A stretch of 64,000 nt of DNA, from positions 186,001-250,000 of the forward strand of contig NZ_JAATEJ010000004.1 in NCBI RefSeq assembly GCF_012034175.1. The letters are read 5' to 3'. A program made the translations under genes and the position numbers. This document shows positions 54,701 through 62,233 of the stretch, in pieces (position 1 is the first letter of the stretch; every line of letters starts with the position of its first letter). The stretch comes from Actinacidiphila epipremni (GTDB lineage: Bacteria; Actinomycetota; Actinomycetes; Streptomycetales; Streptomycetaceae). The notes under the pieces were generated by a model. That model was not told the origin of the DNA. It searched no databases and saw nothing but the letters and a program-made list of their open reading frames with translations.

Positions 54701-55076
54701 CGGCGGGTGCGGACTCGTCTGCCTGCCCGCCCCCCATCTCCCGGAGGTCCGCCTGCCGCGGATTCCGGCGCACTGCACCTGGTTCGGCTTCTGCCAGGTC
54801 AACGCACCCAAAAAGATCTCCGATCCCATTTCCCGGTTCGTGAGCCGGCACGGGAATCTGATCACTGCTGCCGGCGGCGGGGCCGCGGCCATCGGCTGCG
54901 CGGCGCTGACCGACAGCGCTGTGGGGGCCGCGACATGCGGAGCCGCCGGCGCCCTGTGGACCGGTTACCTGGTGGACAAGTGGGCCCCGGCAAGCGGGCA
55001 GGGCAGATGCATCGGCCTGGGCGTACTCGTGCCGCCACCAGGCTCTCCCCCCATCGCCACAAGCCGCAGTTGCTGA
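48720..55076 (+). CDS. Secreted RHS-repeat (polymorphic-toxin-type) protein
   Basis: About 2,118 residues from ATG 48720; the start is uncertain because no good ribosome site exists and earlier and later GTGs are in frame. Basic repeats and a signal peptide (RRLVALLSGALLAAGTLQAV) are followed by an RHS-type N-terminal domain (GKAPALALGYSAQSVDGRTS) and many YD repeats (YDALNRKRVEWSGS, YDYLGDPAW, YGYDRAGHRTSVSYPA). The core end is RYYDPSTGRFISPDPQYDTS followed by LNPYAYAEDNPTT, after which RHS proteins switch to a variable tail. Here the tail is ~200 residues, Cys-rich, with a hydrophobic stretch (LITAAGGGAAAIGCAALTDS) and no recognised toxin domain. A Gly/Ala/Asp insert interrupts the core near 54040-54130. 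No immunity gene is evident; a FG-GAP protein follows. Confidence 0.9.
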   Translation: MTLHRTPAVRHRTPAVRHRAPGVRHRAAGTRHRAPGVRPRRLVALLSGALLAAGTLQAVPAAAHAAGGHAPAAAAATAGRSVPGSALPHTARPPDPEAGPAPALARPAWPAARSGALTVGGGEPVALPGTGLAVTAAHGAQLAVRTLDQDTVRALGGVGYAFTASVPGGARAAAPQPVTVRLDYAAFRQAAGGGFADRLRLERLPGCVLARPACAARPVVVPARNDPAGATITADGVQPDGDVYVLASTASGSSGDYRATDLKPSGKWSVGPQSGDFTYSYPLPLPPSPYGKAPALALGYSAQSVDGRTSATNNQASWAGLGWSLEPGFIERKYRACVDDGSPTLSDLCWYSPYSSAEEGAEYVISLNGTTTELIRDADGGYHAEADPGWKIQHTYDGTNSDNSKEAWVVSTPDGSRYYFGYHEDSNLTVPVVGNNSGEPCHDSGQSLCRQTYRWNLDQIRDPDENDTRLYWTKETNSYKRFSNGDVETYDRGSYPSRVEYGMQAGQQPAVRVDFTSAYRCLSDIDKPSPDCAAPTSSAGSDYPDVPADLICGSTCTKNSPSFFVVRRLAAISTQVWDPATSAFMEVDRIQPTFALPDPVGATDAMLWLNYLQVYGKWGDNVTLPAVDFDGAWLNNRVDHPSGDTTAAMPMRRITSVQNGLGGETDVHYGHGSPAATCPSDGSTSTWESGKHWDTNTQECFRVDYKPEGATSTTHGVFQKYVVTGVDQVDLVGGSPTQTTTYDYLGDPAWHYDDDPTAPADRQMWGDWRGYQDVRQTDGTGPEGQRTVTETTRFRGMDGDRLASGGTKSVTLTDWAGNTFADNHAKAGQVLQVRHFRLDGSGTSGTSRTELADERYTYWDSGITANGAGLHNAHMIRPYQTRARQLKADGTWRETGSDQDGYSAANGGLPTRKVQWGEIGTGADNTCTEIDYARNTDDWRWMLDYPERTELHSGDPDPQSTQCPGPAVSRTVTLYDNATAPGTADKPIDGNPTEVRTYWNDTNYASQKKAYDGYGRVTSDTDGLNHTTTTSYTPASGWPMNGTRTTDPLGRATTTYTSRAFGTTTRTVDPNGLATTTDYDGAGRVERVWLPTEPKPNGVDVPPPAGAVPSYTYTYHFTLGGTAPNSQPSKPTVVTAEQLQSLDAGTPTWLPTYTYLDGFGRTREVQTPSPSGSGGRTVTDTTYDERGLAKGTSAPYWNSTAPGDDPGLFLNPQRAELPSWTEKTYDALGRESAATLYTLGQAQWTTATANYGDGKVVTPPRGGRTAYWNDGLDRTALVEENVPAGTDVPPPTVPTTRYTYTPRGELAGITDAAGNATAYGYDWMGRRTSTKDPDAGASSTVYDPVGNVQSTTDAAGNTLAYTYDALNRKRVEWSGSVGGVKLAEWTYDTVPFPGQTGTPVKFVLGQPAGTTRYVDGRPYRVDVTGYDLRYQVTARTWTVPADEGFAAAYSVGYGYDRAGHRTSVSYPAAGDLPAETVTTGYSAAGQPDTLTGPAATYVKSTTYSGAGQLMARAYGGDGAVQRAYAYEAGGAQRLTGIRTLVGTGADAGAGTVTVQNDLYGYDQASNLTSVTDLTQAPAQNQCYQYDALQRLGAAWTTAAGCANGLSGADTSGPDPYRLAYTYDAVGDMASVADAAGTVTYTYPAPGPAAIRPHAVSAVGADSYGYDADGRLTSRTVAGTPATLAWDDAGELASVSAAGGARTSFAYDADADRLLRRDAGGTTLYLDGTELRASGGAVSAVRYYTAGTAVVAMRTGGGVVWLGSDQQNSTQVAIGAGAGAGVGDGAGDGDGAGAGVGAGGGAEGGVGAVSRQRYLPYGAHRGAGDALPATDRGFLGKTEDADTGLVQAGARYYDPSTGRFISPDPQYDTSEPKSLNPYAYAEDNPTTLSDPSGLSACGHACDSNATSLDLYAGGTSDNSSSVTRSYWGGHTEEEVATTATMCGNCSRAEQNRMRRAPDWSDAYVKQMADDPAKEPACTPSLLFPRCVNVPSPQQPGGCGLVCLPAPHLPEVRLPRIPAHCTWFGFCQVNAPKKISDPISRFVSRHGNLITAAGGGAAAIGCAALTDSAVGAATCGAAGALWTGYLVDKWAPASGQGRCIGLGVLVPPPGSPPIATSRSC
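48735..48839 (+). repeat. Five tandem 21-bp repeats in the RHS N-terminal region
   Basis: Units at 48735, 48756, 48777, 48798 and 48819 follow the pattern [AG]CTCCCGCCGTACGCCACCGG with increasing divergence. In frame they encode a seven-residue repeat (RTPAVRH-like), which lies just before the signal-peptide hydrophobic core of the RHS protein. Confidence 0.85.
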
Positions 55077-55156
55077 CCCCCGACACGCCCCCTCGACACG
55101 ACCCCGGACACGACCCCCGACACGCTGACCAGCGTCAGCTGGCCTAAGGAGACCAC

Positions 55157-56815
55157 GTGTTTCACCGCAGACCGGTTCTGGCCACGGCCGCCGTCCTCAC
55201 GGCCCTAGCAGCCGCCCTCGCACCCGGCGCGACCGCCGGTGCGGCTCCAGCGGGCCAGGGAGCGGGGCCGCAGGCCGTCGCCCCACCCGGCGGCGCAGCC
55301 GCCCGCGCGGATGTCAACGGCGACGGGTACGCCGACGTGGTCGTGTCCACCGGCGCGCGGCTCACGTACGCCGGCGACCCCAACACCCTGGGCGTGGACC
55401 GGGGCGGGTCGGTGTACGTGATCCCGGGCGGCGGGAGCCTGCCGACCGCGCCGGCCGTGGTCGTCAGCCAGGACAGCCACGACTTCGTGCCCGGCAGCGG
55501 CGAGGACGACGACACGTTCGGACAGGCCCTGGCCACCGGCGACTTCAACGGCGACGGCCTCGCGGACGTCGCGATCGGCAACCCCACCGAGAGCTTCGGC
55601 ACGAAGCTCGGCGTCGGCATGGTGACGGTGCTGTACGGCAGGACGACCTCGCCGTACCTCGGCCTGATCCCCAACACCCTCACCCAGATCGACCAGGGCC
55701 AGCCGGGCGTGCCCGGCGACAACGAGGCCGGCGACCGGTTCGGCGCGAGCCTGGCGGTCGGCGATTTCAACGCCGACGGCTACGCCGACCTCGCCATCGG
55801 CCAGCCCGGCGAGGCCGTGGGCACCACGCAGCGGGCCGGCGCGGTCACCGTCGTCTACGGCGGCACGCACGGCCTGACGGCGACCGGCTCGGTCGGCTAC
55901 ACGCAGGACACCGCGGGCCTCAACGGCACCCCGGAGACCGACGACAGGTTCGGCTGGTCGCTGGCCGCCGGCGACGTCACCGGCGACGCCAGGGACGACC
56001 TGGTCGTGGGCGCCTCGGGCGAGGCGGTCGCCGGCACCACCGACGCGTGGGGCGGCGTATGGCTGCTCCCGGGCTCGGCGAGCGGCGTGGACCCCGCCAC
56101 GAGCAGCAGCTTCAGCGTCGCGAGCACCGGCACGCAGGACCACCTGCGTTCGGTCGCGGTCGGCAAATTCCACGGCGGCGCGTACGCCGACGTGCTCGTC
56201 ACCGCCGACCGGAAGAAGGGCGCCCCGCAGTACGCCGGCGCCCTGGTCGTCGCCCGCGGCGGCAGCGACGGCGTGAGCGCGAGCCGGCTGCAGACCCTCG
56301 ACCAGTCCAGCCCGGGCATCGCCGGCACCCCGGAGGAGAACGACTTCTTCGCCGGCTCGCTCGCGGTCGGCGACCTGGACGGCGACGGCTACGACGACCT
56401 GGCCGCGGGCTCGCTGCGCGAGGACAACGTCGGCAGCGTCACCCTGCTGCGCGGCGGCACCGCGGGCCTGCTGTCGGCCACCGGCACCACCGTCACCGAG
56501 GACACCCCGGCGATCGGCGCGAGCGCCCAGCCCGGCGAGGGCTTCGGCTACGGCCTGCGCATCCTCGACGTCACCGGCGACGGCACCCCCGAACTCCTGG
56601 TCACCGCCCCCTGGGAGGACGGCTCCCTCCAGTCCGGCGCCCTCTTCCGCCTCTCGGTGACCGCCACCGCCGGCAGCCTGACGGTCACCTCCGCCACCTC
56701 CACCACCCGCGGCACCCTCGGCGGCGGCTCCGCCTTCGGCCCGGCCACCCCCTTCGCGGGCGGCACGGTGGTCACCCTGGACACCAACCAGCAGCCCCAA
56801 CTCAGCAAAGGCTGA
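55157..56815 (+). CDS. Secreted FG-GAP (integrin-alpha-like) beta-propeller protein
   Basis: 552 residues from GTG 55157, with AAGGAG six bases upstream. A signal peptide (VLATAAVLTALAAALAPGAT) precedes seven FG-GAP repeats with Ca2+-binding DxDxDG-type loops: DVNGDGYADVVVST, DFNGDGLADVAIGN, DFNADGYADLAIGQ, DVTGDARDDLVVGA, KFHGGAYADVLVTA, DLDGDGYDDLAAGS, DVTGDGTPELLVTA. Seven repeats make one complete propeller. The fifth loop lacks the acidic residues and probably does not bind calcium. Such proteins are extracellular and often bind ligands or stabilise cell-surface complexes. It follows the RHS gene by 80 bp on the same strand and may be co-expressed. Confidence 0.9.
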   Translation: MFHRRPVLATAAVLTALAAALAPGATAGAAPAGQGAGPQAVAPPGGAAARADVNGDGYADVVVSTGARLTYAGDPNTLGVDRGGSVYVIPGGGSLPTAPAVVVSQDSHDFVPGSGEDDDTFGQALATGDFNGDGLADVAIGNPTESFGTKLGVGMVTVLYGRTTSPYLGLIPNTLTQIDQGQPGVPGDNEAGDRFGASLAVGDFNADGYADLAIGQPGEAVGTTQRAGAVTVVYGGTHGLTATGSVGYTQDTAGLNGTPETDDRFGWSLAAGDVTGDARDDLVVGASGEAVAGTTDAWGGVWLLPGSASGVDPATSSSFSVASTGTQDHLRSVAVGKFHGGAYADVLVTADRKKGAPQYAGALVVARGGSDGVSASRLQTLDQSSPGIAGTPEENDFFAGSLAVGDLDGDGYDDLAAGSLREDNVGSVTLLRGGTAGLLSATGTTVTEDTPAIGASAQPGEGFGYGLRILDVTGDGTPELLVTAPWEDGSLQSGALFRLSVTATAGSLTVTSATSTTRGTLGGGSAFGPATPFAGGTVVTLDTNQQPQLSKG

Positions 56816-56896
56816 GCCGAAGTTCGGGCGGGCCTCACCCGTCTGCCGTGGGCGTACGGCCGCGCCGGGGGAGGCGGGGGCTGGCAGCATGGCGGG

Positions 56897-57595
56897 ATGA
56901 GGCATGACGTGGACGTACGGCGGCTCGATCTGGGGTATTTCGTGCGGCCCGCGGTGGAGACCGGGGGGCCGGAGCCGCGGGTGGAGCCGGTGCTCGGGTA
57001 TTTGGTGCGGCGGGGGGAAGGGCTGGTGCTCTTCGACTCCGGGATCGGGGCCGTCGACGACGAGACCGAGGCGCATTACCGGCCCCGGCGGCGGGAGTTG
57101 GCCGCTGCGCTGGGGGCCGCCGGGGTGCGGCTCGGCGACATCTCGCTGGTGGTGAACTGCCATCTGCACTTCGACCATTGCGGCGGGAACAGACTGCTGG
57201 GCAGCACGCCGATCCTGGTGCAGGACGTGGAGTTGGCCGCCGCGCGGCAGGGCGGCTACACCGTCGACGCGCTCGTCGACTTCCCGGGCGTGCGGTACGA
57301 GGAGATCGCGGGGGAGGCCGAGGTGTGGCCGGGGGTGTGGATCATTCCCACGCCCGGCCACACCGACGGCCACCAGTCGCTGGTCGTCGAGCAGAGCGAC
57401 GGCACCGTCGTCCTCGCCGGGCAGGCGCACGACTTCGCCTCGCAGTTCGGCTCGGACCACCTGGCCCGGCGCGCGGCACGCGAGCAGGTGGCACAGCCGC
57501 TGCCGGGCTTCCGGCCCTGGCTGGACCGGCTCGCCGCCTTCGACCCGCGGCGGGTGCTGTTCGCGCACGACTGCTCGGTCTGGGAGCCGTCCTGA
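56897..57595 (+). CDS. Metallo-beta-lactamase-fold hydrolase (AHL lactonase-like)
   Basis: 232 residues, cytoplasmic. The metal site HLHFDH (HxHxDH) lies near residues 89-94 within VVNCHLHFDHCGGN, a further His in IIPTPGHTDGHQSLVV, and the bridging acidic position in VVLAGQAHDF. The spacing and LFDSGIG at the N-terminal strand resemble the N-acyl homoserine lactonase family, although many such Streptomyces enzymes act on other substrates. It probably binds two zinc ions. It ends 15 bp before the convergent stop of the ABC permease gene. Confidence 0.88.
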   Translation: MRHDVDVRRLDLGYFVRPAVETGGPEPRVEPVLGYLVRRGEGLVLFDSGIGAVDDETEAHYRPRRRELAAALGAAGVRLGDISLVVNCHLHFDHCGGNRLLGSTPILVQDVELAAARQGGYTVDALVDFPGVRYEEIAGEAEVWPGVWIIPTPGHTDGHQSLVVEQSDGTVVLAGQAHDFASQFGSDHLARRAAREQVAQPLPGFRPWLDRLAAFDPRRVLFAHDCSVWEPS

Positions 57596-57610
57596 ACAGG
57601 CGTACTGGGG

Positions 57611-60007
57611 CTACTCGTTGCGGGCGTTCGCCGGGGCCGTCAGGCGGGTGAGGAGGGGGAGGGTCGCGGTGATGACGGCGAGGGCGGCGAGGAGGCCCGC
57701 GGCGACCAGGGCGTAGTAGGACGGGCCCGGCGGATGGAGGGAGTAGCCCATCTGCGCCCGGAGGAAGAGCTGCGCGGTCAGGAAGCCCGCCGCGATGGCG
57801 ACGGCGGCCACCGCGAGGAGCGGCAGGGCGCTTTCGAGGAGGACGACGACGCGGAGGGTGCGCAGCCGGACACCGGTCAGGCGCAGCAGGCTGAAGGGGC
57901 GCCTGCGGTCGCCCAGGCCCGCGGCGACGCTGACGGCGAGGCTGCACCCGGCGATCGGGAAGCTCACCGCGATGACCACGTCGGCCAGTTGACGGAATCC
58001 GTCGAGTTGCGCCGACATCCGGGCGCGGTCCTCGGCCACGGTGTGGGGCGGCGCGTCCGCCGGGTACGCGCGGGCCAGCAGCGTACGGGCCCGCTCGACG
58101 GCCGTCCGCGAGCCGTCGGTGGTGACGACCAGCTGCGTCACCGGCAGCCGGCGCAGCTCCTCGGGTGAAGTCGCCGCCGCGGGCCAGGTGTTGGGCCAGT
58201 CGCGGGCCGACCCGAGACCGTACGCGTCGAAGGTGGCGGGCACGGCTGCGGTACGGGCGCCGGGCGCGCATGTGCCGTACACCCGGGTGGCCGCGAGCTC
58301 CGCGCAGTCCGCGAGGCCCGAGTCGAACTCCCGCCCCGCCGGGTCGGAATGCAGCACGGTGACGCCGCCGACGCCGGGGACCGCGCGCAGGGCGGCGAGC
58401 AGGCTGTCCGGCGGGGTCGGGGCGGTGCCGGCCTTGCGGCCGGGGCCGTAGTCGACGTGGTCGCTCAGCACCGTGTTCCGTACGGCCTCCGGGCTGCTGG
58501 GCAGGCCGCGTTCGTGGACCATCGCGTCGATCACCCCGACCGCGCCGGTCGTCACGCACAGCGCGAGGACCAGGCCGCTGACCGCCCGGAAGCCCGCCTT
58601 GGGGTCGTCGGCGAGCCGGCGGCCGGCGACCAGGCCGGCCGGGCGGCGGGCGCGGGCGGCCAGCAGCCGGGCGCCGACCATCGTCAACCACGGCCCGGCC
58701 AGCACGATCCCGCCGAGCACCAGCAGCGTGCCGGGCAGGAAGGCGAGCGCCTGGCCGTTGCTGGTGGCGGGGCGGCGGCCGATGAAGAACGCGATCTCCA
58801 GCAGGCCCGCCGCCAGCGGGATCGCCCGCCGGGCGCGCGGCGGTCGCGGGGTCACCCGGCGGGTGACGCCGAGCGGCGAGATCCGCACCCGGCGCAGCGC
58901 GATCCGCGCGGAGAGCGCTGCCCCCACCGGGACGCCGAGCGCGACCGCGAGGACATCGGCGGCGGTCAGCGACACATCGCTCGGGAAGAACGGCGTGCCG
59001 GTGACGTCGATGTGCGCCAGCAGCGGCCGGATCAGCGCGTAGAGACCGAAGCCGGCCGCAACCCCTGCCGCCGCGGCCACCGTTGACTCCACCGCCGAGA
59101 CCACCGCTGTCTGCCGCGGTGTCGCGCCGATCAGCCGCATCGCGGCGAACCGCTGCTCGCGGCTCGCCGCCGAGAGCCGGGTCGCGGTGCCGACCAGGAC
59201 CAGCACCGGGAAGATCAACGCCGCGGCGACGACGGAGAGGACGAGCGTCATCCCGCTGCTGTCGGTGCCGACCGCGCAGCTCGCACCGTCGCAACTGCTG
59301 GGCGAGAGCGTCGCGATGGAGGTGGTCCGCACCGCGTCCCGGCGCCCGGCGAGCTCGTTGGGGCGGTGGCCGACCACGACGATCAGCGAATCGGGGCCGG
59401 GCAGCGCGGAGTTGCCGATCACCCCGACCTGCCGGCCCGGGTAGCGGGCGGCCAACTCGGCGGCGGGCGTCTTACGCAGCAGGTCGCTCATCGCGGGCGA
59501 CGCGTAGAACTCGCCCGGGCCCGGAAGCCGGCTCATGCCGGGCGGGACGGGGGAGCGGGGGCCGGTCGCGGCGACGTCGATACGGCCGATGAGCTTGCCT
59601 TGGAAGCCGTCCGCGCCGATCTGCCACCACAGGGGGTCGGGGGCTGGGGCTGCGCCGGGGGTGTGGTCCGGGGCCTGGCTCGTAGTGGGGCCCGGGGCCG
59701 GGGCCGTGCCGTGGCGCGGGTCTTGGCCCGTGCTGCGGCCTGGGGCGGGGTTCGTACTGTGGTCCGGGACCTGGCCCGTACTGTGGCGTGGCGCTTGGCC
59801 CGTGCTGCGGCCCGGGTCCGAACTCGTGCCCGGGCGGCCGGTGTTGAGCCAGGCGTTGCGGTCGTTCTGCGTACGCGTGGCGTGCAGCGCCGCGAGCGTG
59901 CCGAGCAGCAGCCCGGTGCCGAGCGCGACGGCCGCCGCGATGACGAGCAGCCGCACCAGGCCCTCGCGGCCGGTGCCGAGGGCCAGCCGCAGGCCCAGCC
60001 GGATCAC
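57611..60007 (-). CDS. FtsX/MacB-type ABC transporter permease
   Basis: 798 residues from GTG 60007, which overlaps the ATPase stop (GTGA). Transmembrane helix at ~17-37 (LVRLLVIAAAVALGTGLLLG), then a large extracytoplasmic region; an FtsX core with about three helices around residues 245-370 (SGMTLVLSVVAAALIFPVLV; REQRFAAMRLIGATPRQTAV), and a second FtsX set at the C-terminus (LRVVVLLESALPLLAVAAVA). The double FtsX plan is that of exporters and lipoprotein or antibiotic-peptide pumps. Near residues 55-125 an inserted degenerate repeat (STGQAPRHSTGQVPDHSTN-like) lengthens the first outer loop. It is third in a PadR-ATPase-permease operon. The substrate is unknown. Confidence 0.9.
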   Translation of the reverse strand: MIRLGLRLALGTGREGLVRLLVIAAAVALGTGLLLGTLAALHATRTQNDRNAWLNTGRPGTSSDPGRSTGQAPRHSTGQVPDHSTNPAPGRSTGQDPRHGTAPAPGPTTSQAPDHTPGAAPAPDPLWWQIGADGFQGKLIGRIDVAATGPRSPVPPGMSRLPGPGEFYASPAMSDLLRKTPAAELAARYPGRQVGVIGNSALPGPDSLIVVVGHRPNELAGRRDAVRTTSIATLSPSSCDGASCAVGTDSSGMTLVLSVVAAALIFPVLVLVGTATRLSAASREQRFAAMRLIGATPRQTAVVSAVESTVAAAAGVAAGFGLYALIRPLLAHIDVTGTPFFPSDVSLTAADVLAVALGVPVGAALSARIALRRVRISPLGVTRRVTPRPPRARRAIPLAAGLLEIAFFIGRRPATSNGQALAFLPGTLLVLGGIVLAGPWLTMVGARLLAARARRPAGLVAGRRLADDPKAGFRAVSGLVLALCVTTGAVGVIDAMVHERGLPSSPEAVRNTVLSDHVDYGPGRKAGTAPTPPDSLLAALRAVPGVGGVTVLHSDPAGREFDSGLADCAELAATRVYGTCAPGARTAAVPATFDAYGLGSARDWPNTWPAAATSPEELRRLPVTQLVVTTDGSRTAVERARTLLARAYPADAPPHTVAEDRARMSAQLDGFRQLADVVIAVSFPIAGCSLAVSVAAGLGDRRRPFSLLRLTGVRLRTLRVVVLLESALPLLAVAAVAIAAGFLTAQLFLRAQMGYSLHPPGPSYYALVAAGLLAALAVITATLPLLTRLTAPANARNE

Positions 60008-60714
60008 GGGCCGGTCCGTTCGAGGTGCGGCGAGGTCACCTTGCCGTCGCGCACCATGACCTCGCGGTCCGCGCACGCGGCGACCCGGGCATCATGCGTG
60101 ACGATGACGGCCGTCGTGCCGTTGGCGCGTACCGCGTCCACCAGCAGCTCCATCACCTGCTCGCCGGTGTACGTGTCCAGCGAGCCGGTCGGCTCGTCGG
60201 CGAACAGCACATCGGGGCGGGCGACCATCGCCCGTGCCAGCGCGACCCGTTGGGCCTGCCCGCCGGACAACTCCCCTGACCTGCGCCGCTCCAGGCCCTC
60301 CAGCCCGAGCCGGGGGAACCAGTCGCGGGCCTCGGTGAGCGCGGTGCCGCGGCGGGCGCCGCCGAGCAGCAGCGGCATCGCGACGTTCTCCTCGGCCGTC
60401 AACTCCGGGACGAGCTGGCCGAACTGGAAGACGAAGCCGAAGCGGTCGCGGCGCAGTTCGCTGCGCTCGGCCTCGCGCATGCGGTCCACGCGGCGGCCGT
60501 CGAAGAGGATTTCACCGCTGTCGGGGACGAGGATGCCGGCCAGGCAGTGGAGGAGGGTGCTCTTGCCCGAGCCGCTGGGGCCCATGACGGCGACGATCTC
60601 GCCCCGCGCGACACGCAGGTCGGTGCCGCGCAGGGCCGGGGTCCGGCCGAACGCCAGGACCGCGGCGCGGGCTTCGAGGAGGGCGGCGGCGTCGGGCCCC
60701 GCGGCGCCGCTCAT
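60004..60714 (-). CDS. ABC transporter ATP-binding protein (MacB/LolD-like)
   Basis: 236 residues from ATG 60714, which overlaps the PadR stop (ATGA). All ABC ATPase motifs are present: Walker A GPSGSGKST near residue 45, Q-loop FVFQFGQLVPELT, signature SGGQAQRVALARAM (LSGGQ equivalent ELSGGQ), Walker B VLFADEPTGSLD and the switch His in VIVTHDARVAA. It powers the FtsX-type permease encoded immediately downstream. Confidence 0.95.
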   Translation of the reverse strand: MSGAAGPDAAALLEARAAVLAFGRTPALRGTDLRVARGEIVAVMGPSGSGKSTLLHCLAGILVPDSGEILFDGRRVDRMREAERSELRRDRFGFVFQFGQLVPELTAEENVAMPLLLGGARRGTALTEARDWFPRLGLEGLERRRSGELSGGQAQRVALARAMVARPDVLFADEPTGSLDTYTGEQVMELLVDAVRANGTTAVIVTHDARVAACADREVMVRDGKVTSPHLERTGP

Positions 60715-61235
60715 TTGCACACCTCCTCGGCGAGCGCGCCCAGCCGCGCCTGCGTGACGTCGATCCAGCGCAGGTCCGCTTCGAGGCGGAACATGCTGTG
60801 GTCGGCGAGCAGCTTGTCCACCAGCGGCCCCTGGCGCTTGATCTCGGTGAGCGCGCGCATGCGGGCGACGTGCGCGGCCCGTTGCAGGTCCAGATACGCC
60901 GACGCGTCGCGGCCGAGCATCAGCGCGAGCACCACCTTCGTGAACAGCTCGGTCTGCAGGTGCTGTTCGGCCTCGACGGGCTCGGTCAGCCACGCCTCGA
61001 CCTCCGTCGCGCCCCGCTCGGTGATGACGTAGCGCTTGCGGTCCGGCCCCGCGCCGGGCTCCGCCGGGCCGACGACGACCTTGCCGTCGCGGGCGAGCCG
61101 GCCGAGCGTCGAGTAGACCTGGCCGAGGAGGAGGGGCTTGGTGGGGCTGAAGTACGTGTCGTAGTCCCGCTTGAGGTCGTAGCCGTGGCTGGACTGCCGT
61201 TCGAGGAGTCCGAGGAGTGTCAGAGGTACGTTCAC
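60711..61235 (-). CDS. PadR-family repressor of the ABC exporter operon
   Basis: 174 residues from GTG 61235. A PadR winged helix is at residues ~1-80 (LLGLLERQSSHGYDLKRDYD, VYSTLGRLARDGKV, RKRYVITERGATEV), followed by the helical dimerisation domain (FTKVVLALMLGRDASAYLDL). No Shine-Dalgarno sequence precedes the GTG, so the mRNA may be leaderless. Palindromes at 61241-61264 directly upstream suggest autorepression. The stop overlaps the ATPase start. PadR proteins often respond to the drugs exported by the adjacent pump. Confidence 0.9.
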   Translation of the reverse strand: MNVPLTLLGLLERQSSHGYDLKRDYDTYFSPTKPLLLGQVYSTLGRLARDGKVVVGPAEPGAGPDRKRYVITERGATEVEAWLTEPVEAEQHLQTELFTKVVLALMLGRDASAYLDLQRAAHVARMRALTEIKRQGPLVDKLLADHSMFRLEADLRWIDVTQARLGALAEEVCK

Positions 61236-61240
61236 ACTGC

Positions 61241-61264
61241 GTGTATACACTCGGTGTGCACACC
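61241..61264. promoter_or_regulatory. Paired perfect palindromes, probable PadR operator
   Basis: GTGTATACAC (61241-61250) and GGTGTGCACACC (61253-61264) are two perfect palindromes three bases apart, starting five bases upstream of the PadR start codon. Their GTGTnnACAC character fits PadR sites. Occupation would block transcription of the exporter operon. Confidence 0.65.
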
Positions 61265-61435
61265 GGGTCAACGGTTTTCCCGTGCGGCGGCGTGCGGCGG
61301 CGTGCGGCGGCGTGGTGCGGCGTGGTGCGGTGCGGCATGGCGCGGTGCGGCGTGTGTAACGCTCTGTGGTCGGGCGCGCACGTAGAGAGTGAGAGCGCGG
61401 GGAGTGGCCCGGCGCCGGAAGGGGAGGGGCGGGAA

Positions 61436-62233
61436 GTGAACGTCACCGCACGCAGAAGGGGTGACCCGGAGAGCGGGTCGGCAGGGGAAGCGGATGCCCC
61501 GGGCGAGAAGGGACGGGTCGGGGATCTCGCGGAGCTGGAGGCCTTCTACCGGCGGCACGTCGAGGACGTGACGCGCTTCGTCGGGCGCCGCTTCGACGAC
61601 CCGCACACCGTCGCCGATGTCGTCGCCGACATCTTCCTCGCCGTCGTCGACTCGGGCGAGGCGTATCGAACCGCCGCGCGCGACGAGCGGTCCTGGCTCT
61701 ACGGGGTGGCCCGGCACGTCGTCTCCGCGGAGTACCGGCGCAAGCACCGGGCCGACGTGCTGAACTCGCGGATCGCCGGGCGCCGGCTGCTCGGCCCGGA
61801 CGACATCGGCCGGGTCGAGGACCGGATCGTCGCGGAGAACGCGGGGCGGACGATGGTCGCCGCGATGTCCTGGCTGCCGGCCCGGCAGCGGGCGGTGCTC
61901 GAACTCGTCGCGGTGGACGAGCTGACGGTCGCCGAGGCCGCGCGGGCCCTCGGCGTCAGCTCCGTGACCGCCCGCGTGACGCTGCACCGGGCGCGGGCCG
62001 CACTGCGCAAGGCCGCGGAGCCCCCGGCCGGCGAGCCCGTCCCCGCCCTCGACGCCGCCGCCCCGGGCGCGCTCGGGGCCAGGCTCGCCGCCTCCGCCGC
62101 TGCTACGGCCACCGCCGCCCCGGCCGCGCTCGCGGCGACCCCTGCCTCCGTGCCGGCCTCCGCCGCCGGTCCGGGCGCCGGCAAGCGCACCGACCCCGCC
62201 GTCAGCATCGACCTTTCCGGGAGCACCGCATGA
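61436..62233 (+). CDS. ECF-type RNA polymerase sigma factor with Ala-rich tail
   Basis: 265 residues from GTG 61436, with GGGGAGGGG upstream. Region 2 is LEAFYRRHVEDVTRFVGRRF and VVADIFLAVVDSGEAY, then the WLYGVARHVVSAEYRRKHRA helix. Region 4 is LELVAVDELTVAEAARALGV and SSVTARVTLHRARAALRKAA. The last ~60 residues are an Ala/Pro-rich, probably disordered tail (AASAAATATAAPAALAATPA) not needed for a sigma factor. The stop overlaps the next gene (ATGA), which encodes a membrane partner. Confidence 0.88.
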   Translation: MNVTARRRGDPESGSAGEADAPGEKGRVGDLAELEAFYRRHVEDVTRFVGRRFDDPHTVADVVADIFLAVVDSGEAYRTAARDERSWLYGVARHVVSAEYRRKHRADVLNSRIAGRRLLGPDDIGRVEDRIVAENAGRTMVAAMSWLPARQRAVLELVAVDELTVAEAARALGVSSVTARVTLHRARAALRKAAEPPAGEPVPALDAAAPGALGARLAASAAATATAAPAALAATPASVPASAAGPGAGKRTDPAVSIDLSGSTA

